Shown here: positions 43,655 to 51,983 of the stretch, in pieces
How positions within the stretch are numbered: the first letter of the stretch is position 1
Layout: every line of letters begins with the position of its first letter
Assembly: GCF_042649685.1 (NCBI RefSeq)
Contig: NZ_JBHRZT010000072.1
Coordinates: forward strand, 186,001-250,000
Length of the DNA: 64,000 bases
Direction of reading: 5' to 3'
DNA from: Bacillus_BA songklensis
Lineage (GTDB): Bacteria > Bacillota > Bacilli > Bacillales > Bacillaceae_H
Translations under genes and position numbers: made by a program
The notes under the pieces: generated by a model
Seen by the model: only the letters and a program-made list of their open reading frames with translations
Databases searched by the model: none
Told to the model about the DNA's origin: nothing

Positions 43655-44563
43655 CTATTCAGGATTAAAGGGTGAATATTCTGAAAAATTCTGGTGAAAT
43701 GGCAAATGATTCATTTTTTCGATTATTTGTTCAATCTCAAATTGAATAAGCCGTTCTGCCCCCGGACTTTTTGCCAGGTTATGCTCATCCCATAGAATGG
43801 TCGATTTGCCAATCAGCTGAAGAGTGCTTCCATTGTTGAAATCAATAAAGAGCAAACTGGTTTGAGGGTTAGAATAGATGTTGCCGAGTGTGTTAAACAT
43901 TGCGTTTCCAAAATAGTCAGGGAATATGAGAGACGTATTGGAGATCACTTTTATAAATCCCGGATAACCTCCCCGGTGGGACGCATCTGTACGATAGTCC
44001 GGCCCTGAAGTTGCGATAAAAAAGGTGTCTGCAAGTCGAATCCAACTTTTTTGAGTATTTGAAAGAATATTCGTGTGTGTTGCTTCTTGAGTAAGGTCTG
44101 GATTTTTATTTCTTAAAAGCGGGACTGGAGTGCGAGCCTGAATATATTTGGGGCAGTTAGAATAAACTTGCTCTGTTTTTACTTGTATTACATCATCCGC
44201 GATGCGAGCCTTTCCATTTATCCTCATTCTTTTTCGTGTTTGAAAATCAATGGCCAGTATCCCGATTTGTTCGTGTGTTTTGAGATTTTTGAATAAAGGA
44301 TCAGCCTTGTCTAGTGAGGAGTGAATTTCCACTGTTTGTTGGTCTTTAACGATGATAAACCCGGGTGCTCCTGTTAGAATAGAAGTCCAAACTTGATTGT
44401 ATGGATCGGTTGAGCCTGCAATTAACATGGTTTGCTGCTGTAAAAATTCGCCGGCAACGGGGGGAATGAAATCCCGAATTGATTTTCCGGTTTGAGCGGC
44501 CATATGCTGTACTCCGGCAAGTCTTTGTACTTCCATTTCTCCGGAATGATAAATGGAACTCAT
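43655..44563 (-). CDS. PPOX-fold FMN-binding protein (pyridoxamine 5'-phosphate oxidase-like)
   Basis: A 302-residue protein with the split-barrel flavin-binding fold of the PNPOx-like family. Indicators are PGFIIVKDQQTVEI, HEQIGILAIDFQTRKRMRING and SLLFIDFNNGSTLQLIGKS. I start at ATG 44563, nine bases after AAAGGAG; an upstream ATG at 44572 overlaps that site. The promoter region contains AGTTAAATATTTAAATG, a motif shared with the GntR gene and the thioredoxin operon, suggesting common control. A leftover of a related gene lies at 17133. It may reduce small molecules or bind heme or flavin; substrate unknown. Confidence 0.78.
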   Translation of the reverse strand: MSSIYHSGEMEVQRLAGVQHMAAQTGKSIRDFIPPVAGEFLQQQTMLIAGSTDPYNQVWTSILTGAPGFIIVKDQQTVEIHSSLDKADPLFKNLKTHEQIGILAIDFQTRKRMRINGKARIADDVIQVKTEQVYSNCPKYIQARTPVPLLRNKNPDLTQEATHTNILSNTQKSWIRLADTFFIATSGPDYRTDASHRGGYPGFIKVISNTSLIFPDYFGNAMFNTLGNIYSNPQTSLLFIDFNNGSTLQLIGKSTILWDEHNLAKSPGAERLIQFEIEQIIEKMNHLPFHQNFSEYSPFNPE

Positions 44564-44609
44564 TTTGTCCATCTCCTTTAGTTCTCATTCTCGTTGTCAT
44601 CAGAACTTA

Positions 44610-44655
44610 TTTTTCATTTAAATATTTAACTATAATAATAGGTAAATATGTTTTA
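44610..44655. promoter_or_regulatory. Putative GntR operator upstream of the PPOX gene
   Basis: CATTTAAATATTTAACTATAATAATA holds an AT-rich motif shared with 45731-45749 and 46090-46120. On the minus strand, TATTATTATAGTTAAATATT provides the core ATAGTTAAATAT also found before trxA. Confidence 0.45.
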
Positions 44656-44688
44656 GGTGTCAATGGTTGGATAAACTAAATATAAAAA

Positions 44689-44722
44689 TAAAAACACCCT
44701 ATTATGGATACGATAACAGGGT
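44689..44722. terminator. Bidirectional terminator
   Basis: AACACCCTATTAT-GGATAC-GATAACAGGGTGTT flanked by A and T runs, between the GntR gene end and the PPOX promoter. Confidence 0.8.
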
Positions 44723-44743
44723 GTTTGGTTCGCTTTTAATGTA

Positions 44744-45715
44744 TTAACGCTTCGGGTTGGTTAAATCTTTCAAGAGAGCTTCACTACTTTTTTCCAGTTT
44801 TAAAGGATAAAGCATGGTTTTATCTGGAGCGAGTTCCTTGACTTTATCATAGACAACGGGGGAAGCGTAGATGCGATCAGCCTCTTTTAAAGTCTCAAGC
44901 AACTTTTCGTGATTAGATGTCCCCCGGGGCATGCTCACAATTTGAGATATTCCCGCATCCTGCACCCTCTGAGACATCCATTGTCCTCCTTTATTCCCTA
45001 AGCAAACAAAGCCGACTTTGCTCCCCGGTTCCATTTTCGCAATGTCAATCATCAACGGCATCTCTGCTGTAGCGCCAATCGTGAGGATTTTCTTATCACA
45101 GTGAGCCAACAGTTCCCTAACTTCCTCATCGTGATTTAAGGTAGTGACAATAAAATCGGTCTGTTCAATCGCTTCTTTTACATCATGTGCTGCGTGTAAA
45201 TCTTCTACAAAAACCGTTCGAACGTTCGCTCCGGTTAACTGCTCGATTTCTTGTCTATAAAACGCATAGTCGTGTTCCCGGCATTCAATGAATAAAATTT
45301 GAACGTTGTTTTTTTCTAGATGATTATTGGAAAGTTGGATAAAAGCAAAGCTGGAAAGAATGACTTCCTCTAAATCGAATCCTTGTTCCGATGCTTCCTG
45401 AATGGTCTTTTCGATAAAAGTGAGCATCGGCATCCTTTTTGCTTTTAGCTCTTCTACTTTTGCGTCTTCAGCTACTTGCGTACCTCTTCCTTTTTGCATG
45501 AGGACAATTCCCTCATCCCGAAGTTGGGTATACACCCAATTAATGGTATTCCGGTTTAATTGAAGGTGTTCGGCCAGTTGGTTTGTAGGAGGTAAATATT
45601 CCCCGGGTTTAACGATGCCAATACCGATCAGCCATTTAATTTGCTCTTTAATTTGTACATTAATAGGAAGAGGGAAATTAGGGTCAATTTTTAAAAATAG
45701 TCCTTTATCTGCCAT
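44744..45715 (-). CDS. GntR-family transcriptional regulator
   Basis: About 323 residues from ATG 45715; an AAAGGTG site precedes the ATG cluster there, and upstream codons run into repeat copy E. The N-terminal winged helix (VQIKEQIKWLIGIGIVKPGEYLPPTNQLAEHLQLNRNTINWVYTQL) is a classic GntR domain. The C-terminal ~230 residues hold paired Rossmann-like repeats (VQILFIECREHDYAFY, VGFVCLGNKGGQW) that resemble a periplasmic-binding-like or decoy effector domain; I cannot name the ligand. The motif AACCATTTAAATA occurs in its own promoter and in those of the PPOX gene and trxA operon, suggesting self-control and a small regulon. Confidence 0.82.
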   Translation of the reverse strand: MADKGLFLKIDPNFPLPINVQIKEQIKWLIGIGIVKPGEYLPPTNQLAEHLQLNRNTINWVYTQLRDEGIVLMQKGRGTQVAEDAKVEELKAKRMPMLTFIEKTIQEASEQGFDLEEVILSSFAFIQLSNNHLEKNNVQILFIECREHDYAFYRQEIEQLTGANVRTVFVEDLHAAHDVKEAIEQTDFIVTTLNHDEEVRELLAHCDKKILTIGATAEMPLMIDIAKMEPGSKVGFVCLGNKGGQWMSQRVQDAGISQIVSMPRGTSNHEKLLETLKEADRIYASPVVYDKVKELAPDKTMLYPLKLEKSSEALLKDLTNPKR

Positions 45716-45730
45716 CATCATCACCTTTTG

Positions 45731-45760
45731 CATATTTAAATGGTTATTATTTTCATTATA
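45731..45760 (-). promoter_or_regulatory. GntR gene promoter with putative operator
   Basis: On the minus strand, -10 TATAAT (45755-45760) is followed by TAATAACCATTTAAATATG just downstream. The operator-like AACCATTTAAAT matches the site before trxA. Its position after the -10 suits repression by the gene's own product. Confidence 0.5.
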
Positions 45761-45794
45761 TACATAGGAAAAGTAAATGGCTATAAGGTGTGTC

Positions 45795-45957
45795 AATTAA
45801 ATTGCGTCCTCTTTTTTCATCTTGAACGAGCTTACAAAAGTCTTCGTATAAGCGGCTGACAAGAACCCGAAAGGGAGATTGACGGCCGCTTATGCGTAAA
45901 TCATTTAACATGAGAATGTTTTTTGCTCATGTTAAATGATTTATGTGGATTCATATA
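45795..45957 (-). mobile_element. MITE-like repeat copy E, 3' part truncated
   Basis: On the minus strand it begins TATATGAATCCACAT. Hairpin 1 has perfect arms AAATCATTTAACATGAGC / GCTCATGTTAAATGATTT, and hairpin 2 is AAGCGGCCG...CAGCCGCTT. The right third is cut after GTTCAAGATGAAAAAAG, so the terminal inverted repeat is missing. It lies between the divergent GntR and trx promoters. Confidence 0.75.
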
Positions 45958-46089
45958 CTCGACAAAAAATCTACAGGCAGCTTGAAGTGAGTCAAGCATC
46001 CATACTTAAATTTAACTTAGCCTTTTTACAAAAAAACAGAAAATGATTGACGAAAGGAAAATAATGGAATAACATAATAAATAAATAGA

Positions 46090-46136
46090 TAACCATTTAA
46101 ATAGTTAAATATGCATTTAGTTATATTCTGTATAAT
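46090..46136 (+). promoter_or_regulatory. trx operon promoter with palindromic operator
   Basis: TAACCATTTAAATAGTTA is an inverted repeat (TAAC...GTTA) and is followed by AAATATGCATTTAGTTATA. The -10 TATAAT lies at 46131-46136, so the motif covers the -35 region. The same core occurs before the GntR and PPOX genes. Confidence 0.55.
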
Positions 46137-46172
46137 CGGTTATCTGTAAATAATAAAAGGGAGGAGAACAGA

Positions 46173-46508
46173 ATGGCAGCGACTGTGCTAAGCAAGAACA
46201 ATTTTTATCAACAAATCCAGGAGGGTGTTGTTTTAGTGGATTTTTGGGCACCTTGGTGCGGACCTTGTAAAATGCAATTACCAATTGTAGAGGAATTAGC
46301 AGAAGAATTGAAAGGAAAAGCCAAGATGGCGAAAGTAAATGTAGATGAAGAGAAAGAACTAACAACGGAATTCACGATTGCAAGCGTCCCTACGTTAATT
46401 CTGTTCAAGAATGGGAAAGTAGTGGATCGGGTATCCGGTTTACAAACAAAAAGCAGTCTGCACGAGAAAATCTTAGGTCAAGTCGATGGCTGTGGGTGTG
46501 AACTTTAA
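46173..46508 (+). CDS. trxA: Thioredoxin
   Basis: A 111-residue thioredoxin. The active site WAPWCGPCKMQLP, the cis-proline segment FTIASVPTLILF and the final GK-like turn are standard. The protein ends GCGCEL, giving two additional C-terminal cysteines that are unusual and may form a second redox pair or bind metal. ATG 46173 follows GGGAGGAG. DsrE and HPP genes follow in the same direction. Since this copy lies in a probable GntR regulon, it is likely an accessory thioredoxin, not the main cellular one. Confidence 0.9.
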   Translation: MAATVLSKNNFYQQIQEGVVLVDFWAPWCGPCKMQLPIVEELAEELKGKAKMAKVNVDEEKELTTEFTIASVPTLILFKNGKVVDRVSGLQTKSSLHEKILGQVDGCGCEL

Positions 46509-46554
46509 CTAGCTGGTTTTTCGTAGCTTAAAAAATTAAATGGGGGAAACAAAA

Positions 46555-46917
46555 ATGGCAAATAAATTTTTAATTGTTATTCAAGCGGGTTCTCATGATG
46601 TGGCAAAGGCTGTTCATGGCTTACTTTATGGTCAAGAACTTCATGAGGCAGGTTACCAGGTGGATATTGTGTTTGATGGGGCAGGGACAACGTGGGTTAG
46701 GGAATTTGAAAAAACAGACCATCCGTTTAATCCGTTATTTAAACAAGTGATGAAGCTGGGGATTGTTCAAGGAGGCTGCCAGGCTTGTGCTGGATTCTTC
46801 GAAGTAGCTTCAGAAGTGGAGGAAGCTGGGGTTTCATTGATAGGTGAAGAAGGTAACGGAGGTCATTTGGCTTTTGCTAATTATATGAAAGAGGGTTACT
46901 CTCCTGTTATTTTGTAA
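46555..46917 (+). CDS. DsrE/DsrF-like small protein
   Basis: A 120-residue DsrE-family protein; such proteins carry sulfur or bind small thiols and often form trimers or hexamers. The fold markers are FLIVIQAGSHDVAKAVHGLL, QVDIVFDGAGTTWV and a single conserved-looking cysteine pair in GGCQACAGFFEVA. I choose ATG 46555 because GGGGGAAAC lies at correct distance; ATG 46540 has no ribosome site. Co-transcription with thioredoxin suggests persulfide or disulfide chemistry. Confidence 0.75.
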   Translation: MANKFLIVIQAGSHDVAKAVHGLLYGQELHEAGYQVDIVFDGAGTTWVREFEKTDHPFNPLFKQVMKLGIVQGGCQACAGFFEVASEVEEAGVSLIGEEGNGGHLAFANYMKEGYSPVIL

Positions 46918-47028
46918 TGGCTTGGCTGCCTCAAGAGGATGGACTTTATGCTGGTTTTGAGGCAGTTTCCTCATCTTTACAAGGGGTTTCTATCAGCAGA
47001 CATAGTTGTAAAGGAGGTGTAGGTTGCA

Positions 47029-47556
47029 ATGCCTGCTAAAGAATATTTAAAAAACTATGTGGGCAAAATGGAAGGCTCGAGTGAAAATCCATTAAAGGCA
47101 ATTCCTAAAACATCCTTTCTTGGATTTTGCGGGGGATTTCTAACGATTGGAATACTCGCTTATTTAACGAATATGACTTCTTCTTTGTTAATTATGGCCC
47201 CGTTTGGAGCAAGTTGTGTATTAGCGTTTGGTGTATGGGATTCGCCTCTTTCACAGCCTCGTAACATTGTAGGAGGGCATTTAGTTTCAACCTCTGTAGG
47301 TTTGGCTTTATATCACCTTTTCGGAAATCACCCGCTCGTATTGGCCTTGGCAGTAGGAATAGCGATCGGATTAATGGTGATAACAAAAACAACGCATCCT
47401 CCAGCAGGCGCAGATCCGTTGGTGGTGATAACTGCCGGAAGCGGATGGTCATTTTTAATTACTCCTGTCCTGCTAGGTTCAATCATTATTGTTTTAGTAG
47501 CCTTAATCGTCAATAACCTTGATCATTCAAGACGTTATCCAACCTTTTGGGTGTAG
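47029..47556 (+). CDS. HPP-family membrane protein
   Basis: A 175-residue integral membrane protein with four hydrophobic segments. The name-giving motif is present in TKTTHPPAGADPLVV, and the early segment APFGASCVLAFGVWDSPLSQPRNIVGGH is typical. HPP proteins of cyanobacteria and plastids carry nitrite, but their role in Bacillaceae is not established. It is the last gene of the trx-DsrE-HPP unit. ATG 47029 follows AAAGGAGGTG. Confidence 0.85.
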   Translation: MPAKEYLKNYVGKMEGSSENPLKAIPKTSFLGFCGGFLTIGILAYLTNMTSSLLIMAPFGASCVLAFGVWDSPLSQPRNIVGGHLVSTSVGLALYHLFGNHPLVLALAVGIAIGLMVITKTTHPPAGADPLVVITAGSGWSFLITPVLLGSIIIVLVALIVNNLDHSRRYPTFWV

Positions 47557-47993
47557 ATAGTGGAGGAAAAACCGTCTTTATTTCCTTATTGAAAGAGTCG
47601 GCTATATGGAATATTGATTGGATGATGGTTTGAATGACAAATAGATAAATGATATGTAATGTTTAACATGTGGGAGGTATTTATATACCTTCCTTTCTAT
47701 TTGACCTCTTATAAAGACCTTTTTTACTACAGCATTCCTGTATTTACTTCTACACGTACTACAAACATTGCCATGTTAATAAAGACTCTGTTAAAATTTG
47801 ATGGGCTAGATATGATTATTTCAACATGTAAATCGTCAACAACCTTGGAAATAAGGTCATTTTTCCGCACCTTTAGTTCTTCACATGCCCTGAAACCCAT
47901 TTCTTGTTGAATGCTTTCTGCTAAGTATAAAAAAGAGCCGCCGAAGCAACTCTCCACTAAAATTTCCCGCCTGTTAAGGTAGATAAAATCCGT
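47557..47993. other. Intergenic stretch, no supported gene
   Basis: About 440 bases between convergent genes. A minus-strand open stretch at 47727-47957 reads GFRACEELKVRKNDLISKVV and seems protein-like, but it lacks a start signal, ends in two stops and matches no family I know. No terminator is clear. Confidence 0.3.
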
Positions 47994-48818
47994 TTAGCCT
48001 ACTAAGTATTCTTTTAATGCTTGTTGTAAAGTTCCCAATGTTTTTATCTTTTTATTAAATGTGATTCCCGAGTGTATTATTTTTCTAACAACTTCGGCTC
48101 TTAACCCTGTAATCACAGTATTACATCCCATCATTGAACATCCATCAATAATTTTCATTAAATGGTCAATTGCTTCATTCTCCATATCCGCAATTCCGGA
48201 TAAATCCATAATCAATGTTCGAATACGCAATCTCCCAATCTCCATCAAAACTTTTTTCTCAAGGATATTGGTTCGAAACGAATCAACCGAACCAATCAAA
48301 GGCAAAATACACATAGAGGGAGTTATTGGAATGATAGGAACCGATAGATTTTCAACCAATTTTCTTTGAGCCATTATCAATGAATCCTTGTATGTAGAAT
48401 AATTAATAAAAAAAACATTTAAAAATTGGTCTATTCGATTATTTACTTGTTGTTCCATTCGAAAAAAGTCCTCAATTGTAACTTTATGCATTAACTCGTT
48501 ATACTTCTGTATGAAATTCCACAAGGTTTTGCGAATGGCTTGAACCCACTCTAATTTGAATGATAATGTTATTGACTGTGTCGCCCACGCTATACCTTCT
48601 TGTTTCGCAAAAGATTGAAGTTCTTGTTCTTTACCATCAATAACATAAACAACTAGCCTATGGGCATTGTTTACCAGATCAATATTGCCGATTCTTAAAA
48701 TTTCGGAGATTTTTTCTTTTACATTAACTGCCTCTAATAATAATGCATCTTCAAAATTCTGTTTATTATTTTCGATGAATTCTTTTATTTTAAATGAATC
48801 TTGAAAAATGAATTCCAT
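47994..48818 (-). CDS. RsbR-like STAS-domain protein
   Basis: A 274-residue protein with a helical N-terminal sensor-like region (~1-150) and a C-terminal STAS domain (~160-272), the layout of RsbR co-antagonists of the stressosome. The STAS part reads TLIMDLSGIADMENEAIDHLMKI, then GCNTVITGLRAEVVRKI. In RsbRA the two phosphorylated threonines lie at IDT and in the QTxLTGIRP stretch; here the first position is Asn (MEN), while the second Thr is kept. ATG 48818 follows AAAGGGGG. No rsbS or rsbT is adjacent, so it would join a stressosome encoded elsewhere. Confidence 0.78.
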   Translation of the reverse strand: MEFIFQDSFKIKEFIENNKQNFEDALLLEAVNVKEKISEILRIGNIDLVNNAHRLVVYVIDGKEQELQSFAKQEGIAWATQSITLSFKLEWVQAIRKTLWNFIQKYNELMHKVTIEDFFRMEQQVNNRIDQFLNVFFINYSTYKDSLIMAQRKLVENLSVPIIPITPSMCILPLIGSVDSFRTNILEKKVLMEIGRLRIRTLIMDLSGIADMENEAIDHLMKIIDGCSMMGCNTVITGLRAEVVRKIIHSGITFNKKIKTLGTLQQALKEYLVG

Positions 48819-49088
48819 TATATATCCCCCTTTCATGTAGATATAATTCTCCAAAACCTTTAATACCCTTTATTTGTATTTACTAAACCGCATAGTTTAA
48901 AATCTTCATGACCTTTGGTCTTTATCTAATTTTTTTACTAACCTATCGTACTGTAAACGAAAAAGATGAATGAGTTAAGTAATTCTGATTTCAAAGATGC
49001 AGTATCATTCATAAATTTCTAACTTACTGATCGGCTGCTTTTTCAGTAGCAATAAAATATCGTACGAATGTTAAAAAGTAATGAAATG

Positions 49089-51008
49089 TTAATTTCTTGG
49101 ATCTACATAATCCGGATAATCCGTAATAATGGCGTCCATGTTCATATTTAAGAGAAATTCAGCAGACTCATGGCTTCGGACTGTCCATGATGAGATTTTC
49201 ATGCCGAGTGCGTGTACTCGATTGACTAAATCTTCTGTGACAATTCCATAGATCGGGTTAAAGTAATCAGCGTAAGCGGCAAAGTCTTTTAGGGCTTGCT
49301 CTGTCGTGTGTGCTTTAGAAGATGTGAGGACTTCAATCGGAACTTTTGGAAGGAGGGCATTCATTTTTTTCAATGAATCAAAGTTAAATGATTGGATCAT
49401 CATTTTTTCATTTTGCGGGTTATCAAGATGGCGTTCTTTTAATTCCTGAGCAACGCTTTCTTCAATCCCGGGATAGAGTTCTGGAGATTTTAATTCAATT
49501 AAAATACCGATTTTCCCGTGATATCTGTCGAGAATTTCCTCAAAAGTAGGGATTTTTTCTCCGGAAAATTCTTCTCCCTTCCAGCTGCCGGCATCCAGGC
49601 TTCTCAACTGTTCAAACGTTAAGTCCTTGACATACCCTGTACCGTCTGTTGTTCGGTTAACCGTATTATCATGGATAATGACTAATTGGCCGTCCTTGCT
49701 CCTTTGTACATCAATTTCAATGTAGTCTGCTTTCATTTCCACAGCTTTGTCAAAAGCGGCAATGGTGTTTTCGGGTGCATACCCTGACGCTCCGCGATGG
49801 GCCACGGTATCTATTTGTCTTAATTCCCCGGTTAATTCTGCAGCAAAAGCCCGGTGAAACGGATTTTGTAAAATGTTCTTCTTGTCTTCAGTTCGCTTGG
49901 ATTCTGCCGCCATTTGTGTCAAAGGGAATTCACCGTTTGCATCTTGCTTTCGGGTAATTTCCTTCGGTGCGACTCCTGCGACTTTATTTGAATACCCCTC
50001 CATTTTTTCTTTGTATTTCTTTAAAAATGTGATCGTTTCTTGATCGGGTTCTATTTTATTAGACAATGTGGTGATAATATTTGCTTCCTTTTTAACAATA
50101 TCTTTTGTATGAGGGTCAATGCTAAGCCTTACTTGAGAAAAAGTTTTTCCATACGAATAAGATGGAACGATGAGTTTACCGTCTACGACGGTATTTGCAA
50201 ATGAATGGTTATGGCCGTCAAAAATGATATCCACCTCGTCATCAATCTTTGAAGCCATCTTCACTAAATCTTCACGAGGATTTGTCCCCGGCCAATCGGA
50301 TTTAGCCGCGACATGGGCGAATACAACAATGGATTTTATTTCTTTTTCTTTTAACAGCTTGACTGTTTGGTTAATCGCCTTGACTTCATCCATAATTTCG
50401 ACTTTTTTTCGATTTTCGGGGAGTAGCTGATTGGTCCAGGTAGTGACTACACCGATAAAATCAATATCGATTCCGTTTATTTGTTTAATTACGCAAAGAG
50501 GTAACAATGGGGTACCGGTTTTTTTATCGATTACATTTGCGGAACAATAAGAGGCATTGGCACCTGAAATAGAACCTGTTTTTTCATGGAGTCCTCCATG
50601 AATAAGGCGTTTCATTTCATGAACACCTTCATCAAATTCATGATTTCCAAGTGTCCCAACATCAAAGTTTGGAAGGTTTAGAAATTCAATCGTCGGTTCG
50701 TCTTCGAATAGAGAAGAGATAGGCGGGCTTCCTCCGACCATATCACCAGCATGAATAAGTATTGTATGTTCGTTTTCTTGTTTATCTTGCTTTAAATTGG
50801 CAGCCAAGTATTCAGCACCGCCTGTCTGGATTTCTAATACATTTTGATATCTGTCAAGTTGACCGTGAAAATCATTTACGCCTAACAATTGAACTTGAAT
50901 ATAGTCATTGGCTTTGGAATGATTGAGTGAAGTTGCTGCGTGTTCATATGTTCCCAGAATGAATAGTAACAGTAAGAACACAGATGATACTCTTTGAAGT
51001 ATTGACAA
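49089..51008 (-). CDS. Exported metallophosphatase-glycerophosphodiesterase fusion
   Basis: A 639-residue, two-domain protein. A signal peptide (~5-28) is followed by a 5'-nucleotidase/2',3'-cyclic phosphodiesterase-type domain (~35-310: LLGVNDFHGQLDRY, HAGDMVGGSPP, TLGNHEFDEG, IFDGHNHSFAN). The normal 5'-nucleotidase C-terminal substrate domain is missing; after a Lys/Glu-rich linker comes a complete GDPD domain (~405-635: VAHRGASGYAPENTIAAF, EIDVQRSKDGQLVIIHDNTV, ILIELKSP). The start TTG 51008 fits GGAGGGA; upstream ATGs lack a site. It should release phosphate from nucleotides and glycerophosphodiesters or teichoic acid. Pho-box-like repeats precede it. Confidence 0.85.
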   Translation of the reverse strand: MSILQRVSSVFLLLLFILGTYEHAATSLNHSKANDYIQVQLLGVNDFHGQLDRYQNVLEIQTGGAEYLAANLKQDKQENEHTILIHAGDMVGGSPPISSLFEDEPTIEFLNLPNFDVGTLGNHEFDEGVHEMKRLIHGGLHEKTGSISGANASYCSANVIDKKTGTPLLPLCVIKQINGIDIDFIGVVTTWTNQLLPENRKKVEIMDEVKAINQTVKLLKEKEIKSIVVFAHVAAKSDWPGTNPREDLVKMASKIDDEVDIIFDGHNHSFANTVVDGKLIVPSYSYGKTFSQVRLSIDPHTKDIVKKEANIITTLSNKIEPDQETITFLKKYKEKMEGYSNKVAGVAPKEITRKQDANGEFPLTQMAAESKRTEDKKNILQNPFHRAFAAELTGELRQIDTVAHRGASGYAPENTIAAFDKAVEMKADYIEIDVQRSKDGQLVIIHDNTVNRTTDGTGYVKDLTFEQLRSLDAGSWKGEEFSGEKIPTFEEILDRYHGKIGILIELKSPELYPGIEESVAQELKERHLDNPQNEKMMIQSFNFDSLKKMNALLPKVPIEVLTSSKAHTTEQALKDFAAYADYFNPIYGIVTEDLVNRVHALGMKISSWTVRSHESAEFLLNMNMDAIITDYPDYVDPRN

Positions 51009-51054
51009 CTTCTGATCCCTCCTCATAGGTGTCATCTTCATCGTAACATTGAAG

Positions 51055-51082
51055 GTTTAAAACAATTTAAAGCGAGAGTAAA
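51055..51082 (-). promoter_or_regulatory. Pho-box-like direct repeats
   Basis: On the minus strand, three TT-A-rich hexamers (TTTACT, TTTAAA, TTAAAC) begin exactly 11 bases apart, as PhoP boxes do in Bacillus. They lie 47-74 bases before the start of the phosphatase fusion gene. Confidence 0.5.
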
Positions 51083-51439
51083 GTTTTTATTAAAGTTTAA
51101 ATAAGAAACGGAGTGAGGGAATGAAATGAATTGGGGGAGGGGTTTAGAAAGATTCTCCCTCATGACAGGAATATAAGATACATCTTTTATGGATAATCCC
51201 GTTTTTTTGAAAATATGATAAATATTGTTAACGGAAGAATGAACATTAGTTTATAATTTACTCGATAATAAAAAATTAACAAACGTTCGTTTCTTCTATG
51301 CATCCATGTACACAAGTTTAGTTTTAACGAATAGGGAAAATGCCTTGTTATCATTCTGTGTTGTTTTTCTGAGAGGTGTGTACTGCATTGCCTTTTACTT
51401 TCGGGGAGGATGATCTTCAAGGTTAGATTTGCTTAATGG
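51083..51439. other. Intergenic stretch, no gene seen
   Basis: AT-rich stretch upstream of the phosphatase fusion gene. I find no gene, no terminator and no repeat before the partial element at 51440. Confidence 0.4.
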
Positions 51440-51516
51440 ATATAAATCCACATAAAGAATTTGACATGAGCAAAAAACGCCTATGTCAAATTCTTTACGC
51501 ATAAGCGGCTGACAAG
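51440..51516 (+). mobile_element. MITE-like repeat, partial copy G
   Basis: Begins GATATAAATCCACATAAA. Hairpin 1 arms are AAAGAATTTGACATGAGC and GCCTATGTCAAATTCTTT. It then ends at ATAAGCGGCTGACAAG, where the middle of hairpin 2 is deleted. It lies just before the VOC gene. Confidence 0.7.
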
Positions 51517-51548
51517 TAAGAAAAAGATAGTGAAGGAGATGGGAGAAA

Positions 51549-51956
51549 ATGGAGAAGGAAAATCAAAACATGCAACCCAGCATAGAAAGACTTGATCATC
51601 TGGTGTTGACGGTCAAGGATGTGGAGGTAACATGTGCGTTCTATTCACGAGTTCTTGGAATGAAGGTCGTAACGTTTGGGGAAGGACGAAAAGCACTTCA
51701 ATTTGGCTGTCAGAAAATAAACCTCCATGAGCATGGGAACGAGTTCGAACCAAAAGCCCACTGTCCGGTTCCAGGGTCCGCGGATTTATGCATGATTACA
51801 AATGTTCCTATAGGACAGGTGATAAGCCATCTGAACCGATGCGACGTTCCGATTGAAGAAGGGCCTGTCCCGCGAACAGGGGCGACCGGGAGAATCGAGT
51901 CTGTCTATATCCGTGATCCGGATCGGAATTTGATTGAAATAGCTAATATCGTGTAA
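51549..51956 (+). CDS. VOC-family (glyoxalase/dioxygenase superfamily) protein
   Basis: A 135-residue metal-dependent enzyme or binding protein of the vicinal-oxygen-chelate superfamily. The N-terminal module RLDHLVLTVKDVEVTCAFYSRVLGMKVV carries a metal-ligand His; INLHEHG and the C-terminal SVYIRDPDRNLIEIANI (Glu ligand) complete the site. Such small VOC proteins include glyoxalase I-like and fosfomycin- or bleomycin-resistance relatives. ATG 51549 follows AAGGAGATGGG. A broken TetR regulator follows, which may once have controlled it. Confidence 0.85.
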   Translation: MEKENQNMQPSIERLDHLVLTVKDVEVTCAFYSRVLGMKVVTFGEGRKALQFGCQKINLHEHGNEFEPKAHCPVPGSADLCMITNVPIGQVISHLNRCDVPIEEGPVPRTGATGRIESVYIRDPDRNLIEIANIV

Positions 51957-51983
51957 GTGTAAGGATAAAGGGGAGAATCACAT

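Noticed and set aside
47727..47957. Minus-strand open stretch as a small gene
   Set aside because: Not recognised, no ribosome site, and it ends in consecutive stops; insufficient support.
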